Source: Lactarius indigo
Taxonomy: Eukaryota; Basidiomycota; Agaricomycetes; Russulales; Russulaceae
Assembly: GCA_025766275.1 (NCBI GenBank)
Contig: JAFKAC010000004.1
Span: forward strand, 124,001 to 188,000
Direction: 5' to 3'
Length of the DNA stretch: 64,000 bases
How positions within the stretch are numbered: the stretch's first letter is position 1; every line of letters begins with the position of its first letter. Of the stretch, positions 11,310 to 22,292 are shown in pieces. Made by a program: the position numbers and the translations under genes. A model generated the notes under the pieces. That model ran no database searches and had not been told where the DNA came from. It saw nothing but the letters and a program-made list of their open reading frames with translations.

Positions 11310-12070
11310 GACGGGTTCAGGCGTTCTGAAAACCCTCTTTTCCCCACAGGTCTTGAAGTATGAGGTCCTTTACCTCATCCGTGCTATTGGCCACCTGCGT
11401 CAGCCATTCCTTTGCTTGTTCTCCTGCCGTTTTTGCCACATTGATTTGTGGTGTGGGCGTTGCGCTGGGCGCGGGCGTTGCGTACCCTGGCAGCGACGGT
11501 TCGTACTGAGATGTGGGGTTCGGAGACCCCGGCCACTGCGGTGGCCAGGCGGTTTCGGTCATTCTGCTACTGGAGGGGGCATTCTGCCACTGTCTCTGCT
11601 GTCGCGGGTATGGACAATTTTGTGAGAGATGCCCCAGGGCATTGCAATTATAGCACAGGACGTTCCTTAAGTCCCGTCAGGATCCCCCTCTCCCTCGTCC
11701 CCGCGCTCCGGGTCCTCCTCTTGGTGGGAAGGGGGGCGCAGACCAGTCGCGATGGGGTAGTTTATTGAAGTCGATGTCTTCCGATCCTGCAAGTCACACC
11801 TTGGCACGGTCTGCCGAGGTATCCATGGCCCACGGATTTGTCTGTGGTAAGTTCTGTGGGAGCGCCCATCCTGCGTTGCCGCTTTGCTTCTTCGGCTGTG
11901 GAGGGGTATTTTTGTACTCGTTGAGCCTCGCCTTGAGGTGTATGTAGTTCTTCTGCCTTTTGAGGATGGCTCTCTTCCAATCGTCGAACGTGACAGGGTC
12001 GTCGAATTGGAATGCGTTCTTGAACAGCTCCTTAGGTAACCCCGACGTGAAGAGGTCGATGGTTTGTGGT
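11310..12070 (-). mobile_element. Gypsy-A2, left fragment (gag C-terminus)
   Basis: Minus-strand sequence matching Gypsy-A1 2158-2933: the end of gag with the zinc-knuckle region and the GGGTTTT slip site. It is cut on the left by the Gypsy-B1 LTR and on the right by the KDZ TIR. Its continuation is at 35603. The missing pol and 3' LTR should lie left of the window, beyond the B1 left LTR. Confidence 0.9.
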
Positions 12071-12358
12071 CAGCCAATGATCTGCCATGACTTTCATAAC
12101 TCATGGGCCATCCGATGGGAAGAACCCCTCATAACTCATGGGCCAACTGACGTCGGCCGACGCACAAAATTCTTCTGGAATTCATGGGCCACCCGATGTC
12201 AGTTCCGAAGTAGGAATTGCTAAAGGAAGTAGCAATATTTCCTTTCATAATGGAAGAATCAGATTTCCGGGTCATTTCCCGAAACAGATGAATAAACACC
12301 CATTCATTTCCTGAAATGGAGGGATCATGACCCATGTTACTTCCTGAAATGGGGGTAC
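12071..12358 (+). repeat. KDZ left terminal inverted repeat
   Basis: Matches the reverse complement of 35314-35602 over about 288 bp with only scattered mismatches by eye. The tips read CAGCCAATGATC on the left and CACATAATGATC on the right, so both start CA. The repeat holds three spaced copies of a CATGGGCCA motif and the palindrome GACGTCGGCCGACG, which are candidate transposase contacts. Confidence 0.93.
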
Positions 12359-12389
12359 CTATACAGATGCCCAGAATCCAGTCAGGAGA

Positions 12390-14080
12390 GATCTCACAGA
12401 AGGTGGGCCTCATGGAAGCTTACTTTCCCATCATGGGAAACTCAACAGAAGCTCTTATTCCCAGGATGGAAGCTATGACGGAAAGTAAGTTTCCCATGAT
12501 GGTAGACTTCATGGAAACTCAGTTTCCCGTGATGGGATACTCAGTTTCTGTGAAGTGCTCCGTAATGGGACAATCATGAGAACGATCACAGAAACAGTTT
12601 CCCGTGACAGGAAAAGTCACAGAAGGACAGTTTCCCGCGATGGGAAACTACATGGAACCACATTTTCCTGTAACAGAAAGATTCATGGAAACACGGTGTC
12701 ATGTCACAGGAACAGTAACGGAAACTCGCTTTCTCGTGACGGGAATATTTATGGAAACTTCATTGCCCGTCACAGGTTAAGTCATGGAAACCAAGGTTCC
12801 CGTTACAGAAATACTCACGGAAACATATCTTCCCGTGACGGAAAGACTCACGGAAACCTATCTTCCCGTGACGGAAAGACTCACGGAAACCTATCTTCCC
12901 GTCACAGGAAGGTTCATGGAAACTCAGTCTCCCGTCACGGGTTAAGTCACGGAATCTAAGGTTCCCGTGACGGAAAGGCTCACGGAAACATATATTCCCG
13001 TCACGGGAAGATTCACGGAAACATATCTTCCCGTGACGGAAAGTCTCACGGAAACATATCTTCCCATCACAGGAAGGTTCACGGAAACTCAGTCTCCCAT
13101 CACGGGTTAAGTCACGGAAACTAAGGTTCCCGTGATGGAAAGGCTCACGGAAACATATATTCCCGTCACGGGAAGATTCACGGAAACATATCTTCCCGTG
13201 ATGGAAAGTCTCACGGAAATATATCTTCCCGTCACAGGAAGGTTCACGGAAATTCAATCTCCCGTCACAAGTTAAGTCACGGAAACTGAGGTTCCTGTGA
13301 CGGAAAGTCTCATGGGAACATATCTTCCCGTCACGGGAAGGTTCACGGAAATTCAATCTCCCGTCACAGGTTAAGTCATGGAAACTGAGGTTCCCGTGAC
13401 GGAAAGTCTCACGGGAACATATCTTCCCATCACGGGAAGGCTCACGGAAATTCAATCTCCCGTCACAGGTTAAGTCACGGAAACTGAGGTTCCTGTGACG
13501 GAAAGTCTCACGGGAACATATCTTCCCATCACGGGAAGGTTCACGGAAATTCAGTCTCCCATTACGGGTTAAGTCACGGAAACTGAGGTTCCCGTGACGG
13601 AAAGACTCACGGAAACATCTCTTCCTATAACGGGAAGATTCAAGGCAATTCAATTTCCTGCCATGGGAAAAGTCACGGAAACTGAGTTGTCCTCAACGGA
13701 AATATTTACAGAAACATATCATCCAGTGACAGGAATATACACGGAAACTAAGTTACCCATCATAGGAAACATGACTGAACCTGAGCTTCCTGTCACAGGA
13801 AATATCACAACAACTGAGCTTTCCGTGATGTGAAACTTCACAGCAAATGATATTACAGTGATGGAAAACCTCGTGGAAACTGAGTGTCCCACCACAGGAA
13901 TATTCACAGAAACTCACTTCCTATTACTGGAATATTCACGGAAACTGGGTCTCTCATAATGGGACAATTCACGGAAAGTGAGGTTGCCATCATAAGATAT
14001 TTCACAGAGAGTGAATTTCCTGTCACGCAAAATTCACTGAAGCTGAGGTTCCCTGTGCAGGCGCCTCACTGAAACTCAAG
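12390..14080 (+). repeat. Left sub-terminal array of 33-bp repeats with higher-order structure
   Basis: Tandem, partly palindromic units of about 33 bp alternate CACGGAAAC-type and TTCCCGTGACGG-type half sites. Two units are perfect adjacent copies near 12829-12895. The marker GTTAAGTCA recurs at about 12776, 12941, 13105, 13271, 13370, 13470 and 13568. Spacing is about 165 bp (five units) and then about 99 bp (three units). Edges are degenerate. Because 33 is a multiple of three, long repetitive open frames arise on both strands; I do not regard these as genes. Sequence from 14081 to 14399 shows no gene. Confidence 0.88.
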
Positions 14081-14399
14081 TTCCCATTATCGGAGACATC
14101 ATGGAAGGTACTCCCTTTACTGTAAGACAGTCTACAGCTCTCCATTTTCATATAGACTCCCATATATTGGAAGATGATGTACATGAATCAGTCTTTCTCA
14201 AATGGACAAGCAAATATTCATATGGTTTCCAGAATGGATAATTCAACAACCACAGGTTATTAAATTTCTACAAAGGTATCACTGTATCACTAATTGCCTC
14301 TCTGAAGGTATGTTGGATCCAGTCCACCGGAACCCCTGCCAATATCTACATTCCTTTATAATGATCAGATCACACAGTATATGTCTTTACTGTGCTTAC

Positions 14400-16332
14400 T
14401 TACCTGGCTTTATCTGTCATCTTGACCACTCGCTTGACTCGTCCTTGCTGGGGCTTGGGCACACCAGGGTTGTTATATGGCACAGATCCCACTGGAGGTC
14501 CTGTCTCAGTCCTTGGATGTTTCCGAAATGTTTCCGCCCTTGATATGCTCAATGGAGGAGGATGCAATGATTTGCTAGTGGCTATAAAATAGTATGCATG
14601 AGTTTGTATGGCCATAAGAGAAATGGTAAGCTGCTCACTAGGAGCAGATGTCTGTTCAGCCTCCCTATTTCTACTGAGGGCAGATGAAGATGGCGATGGT
14701 GGAAGAGGTGGGGTCACAGTTGGAGATTGTAAACCATTGATTTCATTTGAGAAGTCTTCCTCTTCACTGCTAGTGTCTGACTCAGACTCATTGGAATCTG
14801 AGCATCTCTGTGTCTGCTGTGGATTCTGTATCCGCTGTGGATTCTGTATCTGCTTCGGATTCTGGATCCGCTGTACAGCCTGATCTCTATCAGTAAGTAG
14901 CTCACAGGATGAGTTCCAGATCAATGGAATTAATCCTTCTTTCTCGCGTTGCCTCCAGTGGTCTAGCAGCCTGAACACCTGAACTATACGGAGCTTTGAT
15001 GGATCCACCCATGGAAATCCAGTTGGGAAGCATTCCTCCTCAATCCATGCAGCTGGATCACTGCAAACTTTGCTCCAAGGGATAGTTGCTTTCTTCCTAC
15101 CAGAGATGAATCCTAACTCATATGTGTTATCATAGAACTGTAAAGGGAATATCCTTAACTCACTGATATGAGCATTACAATAATCCCTAAGAGCTGACTG
15201 AACGACCTTTGCTGAATAGCCATCATCTAGGGTAATGGAAGGAATTTCAGGTTCCCCATCTGAATCCACAACAATCTTCACTTTGTTCTTGAGTGTCTTT
15301 GAATGTTCCGCAGGGATAACTTGGTCATGCTCTATACTATGAATATGAGATAATGTTGATGGATGTGTGGAAATGTGACAAACCGGGTCCAAAGCACTTC
15401 CGGCTGTATTTCATCCACTCCTGCCAGACCATGGCATTTCTCCAGTCTGGGCAGAAGTCCGAAAAGGACATTCCATCATCCAGAACCCTGTTCCAGTCAT
15501 CCCTACAAATATGTGGCAATGTAAAGGTAGTGCTGCAGCTGGATACATCTTAGGAAGACTTACATTGAAGCTCTTGGGTTTCCGTCCTTGTCTGCATAAG
15601 CCACCAGAACAATTGAGCGCATTCCACATGTCTTGAATAGCTGTGTTTGGAAGTCCCTAACTATCTGGCCACGGAAAGCTGCTTGAGCCATTCTAACAAG
15701 GTGTATTATGTGTGTGGATCATGAATACATGGGTGGAAACTCACTTGGCTTGGATATCCCTTGGGGGTCTGTCCTCTGACCACTCCTTTGCAAGTTCGAC
15801 ATATGGTTCTTGTTCCTCTGTAGTCAGCTGTTTCCAAAGCATTGTTGTTGCATCCTGGAGAGCTCCTAAGAATGCCTGAGATCCAGGAACACCACCGGAA
15901 ATCCTCTGTGCAAGTTCCATAATCTCTTCCTTGTTCTCATGGTAGAATGCATTCCGGGCTGACCACTTCCGAGTAAACTTGATAAGTTGACGATGAGGAC
16001 GGGAATAGTGATTGTAAAACCAGGTTCTGATTTTCTGGAGCCATATGTATCAGTGAGCCTTTACATGGATTAACTCTCAATGCACATACCCTTTTAGCCT
16101 CCTTTTTATCAAAGCCAGTATTTGGAGGCCTAAGGGCATACAGGTCTCCCATAGCCCTCTCAAGGATAGTCTTCCGTGTCTCTGTATCAGCCTTTTGGAA
16201 CTCTTCCACATACCCCTTCAAGATGGTGGCATCCTGACGGGTTAGGGAAAAACCTTTGTCTGAGGCATGGATAGATGGAGAAGAGATCTCAGACTCCCCA
16301 GCTGAGCTCCCGGATAGATGGTCGGATTGCAT
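14400..16332 (-). CDS. KDZ cargo protein with HMG-box-like conserved region (570 aa, 5 exons)
   Basis: Exons (minus) 16332-16090, 16034-15745, 15692-15564, 15502-15384 and 15331-14400. All four introns are 52-61 nt GT-AG and the phases close to a single frame of 571 codons. The N-terminus (residues 1-80) is Ser-rich and then helical. A conserved block follows with WFYNHYSRP, KWSARNAFYHENK, WKQLTTEEQEPYVELAKEWSED and FKTCGMRSIVLVAY. Its W..L..EE...Y...A..W pattern recalls an HMG box, and I have seen this arrangement in many basidiomycete hypothetical proteins. Residues about 330-400 (WNRVLDDGMSF, WQEWMKYSRKCFG) also look conserved. The C-terminus has QNP repeats, a Ser/Glu-rich acidic stretch and a basic tail. 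A DNA-binding or accessory role in transposition is inference only. The gene is intact. Confidence 0.75.
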
Positions 16333-16689
16333 AGCTATGATATTAGGACGTAAGAATGTGTGGGAGATGTATATGGTGTTTGTCGAATTGTACCACATAT
16401 GGTGAGCCTTAAATAGACTGGCTAGTGTCTTTGAGTTCCAGTTCCGTGAATGCTGGATTTGCAGATGATTTAGGAAACATGTCTGGGGGTATCACATTGA
16501 AACAATATGTCTGTTGTGTGAGATATATGTGAAACCACTTATTTTGATATGTGCTTCATGTTTAGTTTCAATGCAGGTAGATGACAGCAGACGGGTGTAT
16601 CTACAGATGTAGCAAGGGGGTAACATTTCCTGGGATGGAAGCGATATATCCATGGACAGAGATGATGTCTGTGAATGGAAGTGATCTTT

Positions 16690-16945
16690 CCGTGGACGGA
16701 AATGATCCTTCTATTGGTGGATGCGATCCATCCATAGATGGACGAAATCCATCCGTAGACAGATGCAATCCATCCATAGACGGATGCAATCCATCCGTCG
16801 ACGGACGCAATCCATCCGTCGACGGATGCAATCCATCCGTCGACGGATGCAATCCATCCGTAGACGGATGCGAGCCATCCATAGACGGATGCGAGCCATA
16901 CGTAGACGGATACAATCCATCCGTAGACGGATGTAATCCTTCCTT
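16690..16945 (+). repeat. 21-bp palindromic minisatellite
   Basis: About twelve tandem units of 21 bp with consensus GACGGATGCAATCCATCCGTC. Each unit is an inverted repeat (8-bp arms, 5-bp loop). Looser 24-bp-spaced GATGGAAGTGAT units continue to about 17100. The whole gene-free stretch 16333-17274 lies between two minus-strand cargo genes. The repetitive open frames across it, in several phases, follow from the 21-bp period and are not supported as genes. Confidence 0.88.
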
Positions 16946-17274
16946 AGATGAGACGGAAGTGAACTTACTGTGGAAGGAAGTGATATGTTACGGATTAGAA
17001 CTGATACTTGAATGGAAGTGATACGCCCTCAGATGGAAGTGATGTTTCACCGGATGGAAGTGATACTTCCTGAGACGGAAGTGATGCTTCCTTGTACAAT
17101 AGAATGTGCTTCCTCTGATGGCGGAAACATTTGCCATGGGATCCATTCGTAACCTTAGTTCTGTATGGCTCACCCGTCCACACATATGTATGAGGTATTT
17201 ACTGGTACATAGAAAGTGTGCGAGCTCTTTTTGAATACATGTGTGTTTCTCAGTACAGACTCCTTGTAACTACG

Positions 17275-18694
17275 TCACTTGTCCCGGCCGCTGGTCTTGT
17301 AAATCCCATCCCTAATATATGAGATATCAGAATAGAGGTCCATTACGACGCCCATGAGTATCGTGCATCTCTCCATGAGATCCCCAGAGTGATCGGATGG
17401 GTCAAGCGAAAGCAGCCCCCTGTAGGCAGCAGGGAAATGGCGCCCAGATGCGACATGCGGATATGGTGCCCTGGCCACCTATGGGAGAGTGTAAATGTCA
17501 GGAAACCGCAATCCACAAGACACCACTCACATATGCAACAGGTATAAGATTACTCTCAGGAATACTTATGATTTCCTCTTCCGGCGGACTGGAATCGGTA
17601 TCCATCTTCTCCCCACTGTGAGAACCTTCCACCGACCGTGGGCTATCAGGAATGCGTGCTGTAGGAGGGGCTGTAACATCCTGTATGTCGATGGGAATGG
17701 GTATAGCGCTCCGTTCCTGTATTGGACTATCTGGTAGCTCAAGGGCTTCGTGGACCTGCGATCTGTCAAGAACGGTCACTGCCTCAGGTCTATCAGTTAC
17801 ATCGTCCTCGTGGAGTACGGGTTCTGTGTGTACGACTTCCTGCAAGATGTCGCCAGCGCCCTCTTCCGCCGGACCTGTAGAACCATGAGATTCTTGCATA
17901 GTTGGAGCCGTTCCGGGACTGCGCGCGGTTTCCTGTGACCCGTCGGAAATGGCTGCGACGCCAAGGGTGGATGTTGTCTGGGTGTATGTGACTCAAAATA
18001 ACTCGCCATGAACGTGTGCCATCTTGGGACTTACAATGCTCTGAGCTATGTCAAGGACATCAGCTATCTCTGGATCCGCGGCTTCCTGTAGCTCACAGGA
18101 AGGTCCTGCAGCGTGTGGAACTGGAGTAACCCGCAATGGGTCAGTGGCGGGTTCCGTCTCAGATGCAGGTGCATCCGGGGTGGTATCCTGCCTCAGTGTT
18201 GCCTTTCGCCTATGGAGGAAGGCAGTACGGCGGGCATGGTGAGTTGGTGGAGACGGATCGGACTCAGTGGGCTCCACTAGTATTGTCGCTGACACATCCA
18301 TTGTGTTCTGCGGTAAATGAGAGTTGTTTGCGATGGAGGGGAAGATGGGGCATACCACTGGCGAAGGCAAGGAAGGTGCTACGGAAGTTTCGATTGTAGC
18401 AGGAGGCACAGCAGTAGCCGGACTGCGCTTCTTGAGGAAGCGGTAGCATGTGGAAGGCCGCACCTCTACTGTGGAAGATGGTGTGGCCTGTCCGGGTTCT
18501 GAAGGATGGCCAGATGATATGGTAGAGAGTGGGGGTCCATGCCCGGATGGATCGCCCTCAGTGGAATGCTGTCCGGATTGCACACGGGAAGGGGGAGGGC
18601 GTGGAGGCATCTTTCCAACGTATGCCCATTGACCTGGAAGCCCCTGTTTCAGTATAAATAATTTACCAACTAGGGTCGGACCTGTATGCGACAT
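17275..18694 (-). CDS. KDZ cargo protein, Pro/Ser/Thr-rich, 436 aa, 3 exons
   Basis: Exons (minus) 18694-18035, 17977-17531 and 17478-17275 join in phase through 57- and 52-nt GT-AG introns to give 437 codons. The product is low complexity and probably disordered: a basic, Pro-rich N-terminal half (MPPRPPPS, FLKKRSP, FLHRRKATLRQD), then an acidic Ser/Pro/Glu-rich middle. The C-terminus looks more ordered (MERCTILMGVVMDLYSDI). I recognise no domain. It shares an upstream region with the divergent gene at 19136. The start could instead be the Met codon near 18611. Function unknown. Confidence 0.6.
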
Positions 18695-19135
18695 TCTCTA
18701 CTGATCTATGGGCTGTAGGTGATTCTACAGTGGTGGGTTTCGAAATACGCGTCGACCATGTCATCAAAAATGTCTTCTGATACATTTCTAGCAGACCTAT
18801 ACAATATGACGCTAGTTTACTAGGGCCTCGACTCTGCACTCCAGGCCTTGGATTGCCGATAGGCTTCTGAATGATGCAAGACATCAATAGTTGACACACG
18901 AGGCGAGGCCATGTGATCAGTAATGTCCGAAATTCGGATAAGTTGTCTGAAACTGTTGGATGCCATCGGGTTCCATCGGGTTCCATCGGGTTCCATCGGG
19001 TTCCATCGGGTCCTATCTAGCTCCATTCGGAAACTGGTCGTCGGGCATGGGAGGCTTCCCACGAGCAACGGAAAATACTGCGTGTCCGTCCCCCCCTCCC
19101 TGTAGTCCGTTTCCACACATTCCCTCGCTTCCACT
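18695..19135. promoter_or_regulatory. Shared upstream region of two divergent KDZ cargo genes
   Basis: 441 bp between head-to-head gene starts. It contains an 11-bp tandem repeat (TTCCATCGGGT, about four to five copies at 18962-19012). A bidirectional promoter role is inferred from the layout only. Confidence 0.45.
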
Positions 19136-20991
19136 ATGCCCCCACAGCACAGGATATATGTGGACAAACTTACTGCAGATGAAAAAGCACTGATGGGCAC
19201 TGCTATCCGCTTCGACCTTGCGCTCAGGTATAGGGAGAAGAATATCGAATCTGTGGACGACGATTGGTACAGGACGTGCATTGCTTCGGAATTGGTAAGT
19301 GCTAGTATCCCTTAATATATTGAACTGCACGCTAATTTGATGTTTTCACTATATAGGACGATGTAAATGAGATATTTGGGAAGTACTCAGACGGAACGAC
19401 GGAGCCGCGTATGCACCCGATAATCACATATGTTGCTGAAGAATGGGATAGCGCTGCGGACAGTTCCAGGGTGCCGGATATCGCTGCACTCAAGCTCGAA
19501 GACGTCTCCAAGCTATGCGACGACGGTGCAGCGAATAATCCGTCGTGGAATAGCCAGCTTAATATGAAGACGCTTAATACACTCATTGGGCTTCTGAATC
19601 CCTCGGATCGGTGGTGGCTTCCAGCTCTGCGTTCGGATGTGGATGATATTCCAGGTATGTTACACATCTTCCTCTCACTCCCGAAACAGCTATTCCCATT
19701 TTCCAGACGCTCCCCATGTAACGCCACCTAAGGCAGGGTCCAAAGCATCTGGAAAGCGTCCCGCGCCACCCCCTCCTGATACGGGTTCTGACAGTGGTGC
19801 AGAGCCCTCCGGCCCAGTTCCTGCATCCGTTCAGGATGCTACCACGGTCAATGAGGATGTTGAGATGCAAGAGGATGATGGGGGAGAAACGCCGCGCAAG
19901 CCGAAGAAGGCCACAAAGCGTGTCGCAGTCCAGTCCCCCACAGCAGCCCATCGTACTACCTGCCGCCGGCGCACAACTACTGGCGCAGGCGACGTCCCTT
20001 CTTCTCCAGAGCCCGAGCCCATGGAACTCGTTCCCGTGCACCCAGTCCCCATGGAACCAGTGTCCGGTGTCCCTCCGCACGCTGCTGTTCCCACGCGCAC
20101 AAAACCCGTTAATGTGACCATTGTGAGTTCTGATGAGGCTGAGGATCTGCAGGGATCTCGTCGATCTCGTCGACGACGTCTAAGTATCATTGACGATTCC
20201 GCCTCGGAACTGGAAACTGGGCCGCCGGATCCGGTAAGTCCCTCATGGCTCTATTCCTGTTTCCATACTCACAGTGTGCTACAGCGCGCATGTGGCCCTT
20301 GCAAGGCTGCAAACCACAAATGCAAGCCACAACCCGCCGGGAGGAAGGGAACAGCATGCAGGTGGTGTACGAAGCGGAGGCACAAGTGTGTCCCCCGCCC
20401 TCAGTGGGTGGCGACAGGGAAGGAGGACGGGAAAGGGAAGAAAAAACAATCACTCGGTGCGTTCCCATTTGTCTGATATCATTGTATTATGCTAACGGAC
20501 CCACAGACGAAGTCGTGCAGAGGTTGGACGACATGTCCAACACTCAAGAGGCCCATATTGCGGCCATGCGCGACTTCGTGCACAATACGGACGTCATCCT
20601 ACGTGCCCTGTGTACCCAAGGACCAGGTAATGTTAATATGTCGACCCTATGCCTCCGGACGCCTGCTGTTCCGCTTTTCACGGAACCTGGACCGTCCACA
20701 CCCAGCGCGTCCTCTGTTGCCAGTGGCACCCCCTCAACAGTTTCCAGCATGGGGCTTGGTTGTATGATGATCAGCAATGCGGGTGTCGCTGGCCCTTCCG
20801 AAGTCCCACCCGACCGCCCACAGGCCCCAGGTACGTCGTAACTCGCATCCACATTTCCCGGATGCATATTCATATTTTCCGCCTTCCTAGCATCTCGCCA
20901 GAGTCTCCGGAATCGCTCAAGCCGTGCGGGAACCTCTAGTGGAGCACAGTCGAGGGTCGGGTCGCGCCAATCGTCTTGCGGACGTACCTAG
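19136..20991 (+). CDS. KDZ cargo protein with Zn2Cys6-like cluster (526 aa, 6 exons)
   Basis: Exons 19136-19294, 19357-19654, 19707-20233, 20285-20456, 20507-20830 and 20891-20991 join in one frame of 527 codons through 50-62 nt GT-AG introns. Residues 1-150 are a compact Trp- and Asp-containing domain I do not recognise (IYVDKLTADEKALMGTAIRF; NPSDRWWLPALRSDVDDIP). A disordered Pro/Arg-rich linker follows. The cysteine cluster has spacing C-x2-C-x6-C-x11-C-x2-C-x6-C, with basic residues inside (CKAANHKC, CTKRRHKC). A helix that may be a coiled coil comes next (DEVVQRLDDMSNTQEAHI). The spacing fits the fungal binuclear zinc cluster, so DNA binding is plausible, but similar clusters occur in uncharacterised basidiomycete proteins. 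The last intron is the least certain; without it the frame ends at 20841. Confidence 0.72.
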
Positions 20992-21977
20992 ATGCTGGAA
21001 TATCATATAACGCTTGTCTTACCTACTTTTGTCTTGTATTACCCCATCTATAGTATGTTATATATCTTCAAGGCTCTGATGCTCACATCTGTATGCATAT
21101 TATATTGCTTATACATGTCGCAGGTTATGTCCGGGACGTTTCCGAAGCGTTCCAAGCATGGGACGTATGCAATATATATATGAGGATCACGAGCACATCA
21201 CGGGATACCGGCGCATGTATCCGGGAGTCACGGGCGCGTCACAGGACGTTTCCGGCATGGTTTCCGTCAAAGGTTTCCGGTACGCTCACAACAGTATCGT
21301 CCCGGAATTCGTATGCATAATATATCACTTCTGTGTGTCGCGGGTGACATATGGGACGTTTCCGAAGCTTTCCAAGCATTGCACATATGGATTACGCATG
21401 TGGGGATCACGAGCACATCATGGAATACTGTCGCATGTCACAGGATGTTTCTGGCAAGGTTTCCAGGATCAATATGGGACAGTCCTGAAACAATCTGCCC
21501 ATGCCCCATATTGGGTACATACACAGGAGTCACAGGTGCACTGTAAGAGGTTCCTATAGCCTTCCTAACATGCTCCATACACGCTCCATACAATGGATGC
21601 ATACACAGATCATTGGCATATGCAGGTCATGGGTACATCACGAGCAAGATCATGGAACGTCTTGAAACATTCCGGAAACGCAGAACTTCTCTGTGTGGGG
21701 GTTCGGACTATTCAAGCAGTGACACACATTCCGTATCTGTTGCATGCAGGAAACATGTGAGTAGGCCGTGGTCACATGTTTTGGAATATGGACTGGCATG
21801 TGTAGTATGATTGGAATGACAGACAGTGTCCTGGCTGGAGGGGTATGAGCTGCGTTGTGACATCTCTAATCATTATCTACCTAGACAGTAGGTTGTAGCA
21901 TGGATTTGCTTAAGTACCACATGTATAGTATTATGTCCATCCACCCCCCTATTACCTCACCCCACATCTAACCTCGC
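20992..21977. repeat. Diverged tandem repeats inside the KDZ element
   Basis: Two or more imperfect copies of a roughly 220-bp unit; compare 21117-21336 with 21337-21560. They share GGGACGTTTCCGAAGC and GATCACGAGCACATCA. The TTTCCG half-site matches the flavour of both sub-terminal arrays. No gene is supported here; open frames in the stretch are short and change phase between copies. Confidence 0.6.
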
Positions 21978-22292
21978 ATGTCTGACATCCAGAAGGCATC
22001 AAAAGAGAAGGATATTGATATGTCCATAAAGGATGTCCATCTTACCTTTACCAGGACCTATACTGGGGTTTCCGATCCAGAAGATGATGCTTCATCTGGT
22101 CTGGAATCCTTTGATGAAGATGATATGTATGGATCGGACAATGGAGATGACATCATTTGCAATATTCCCGACACAGATGAAGAATCACAGGAACTTGAAC
22201 ATTCCTTGGATAGGGTATGTCCTCCACCCCACTCCCGACTTTCGGAGATCTCATGTGTTATCCAGCTCAATGAGCTCATTAATGCTTCCCAG

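Noticed and set aside
12760..13653. Long minus-strand open frame (297 codons) rich in RDG/FRE repeats
   Set aside because: The frame is produced by the 33-bp array (33 is a multiple of three). It has no composition, splice or start context of a real gene.
12390..14080. CRISPR-like array
   Set aside because: Regular repeats, but without distinct spacers, in a eukaryotic transposon; units are contiguous and palindromic.
16581..17021. Plus- and minus-strand frames of DGCNPSV- and HPSMDGS-type repeats
   Set aside because: They follow from the 21-bp minisatellite period and occur in several phases on both strands.
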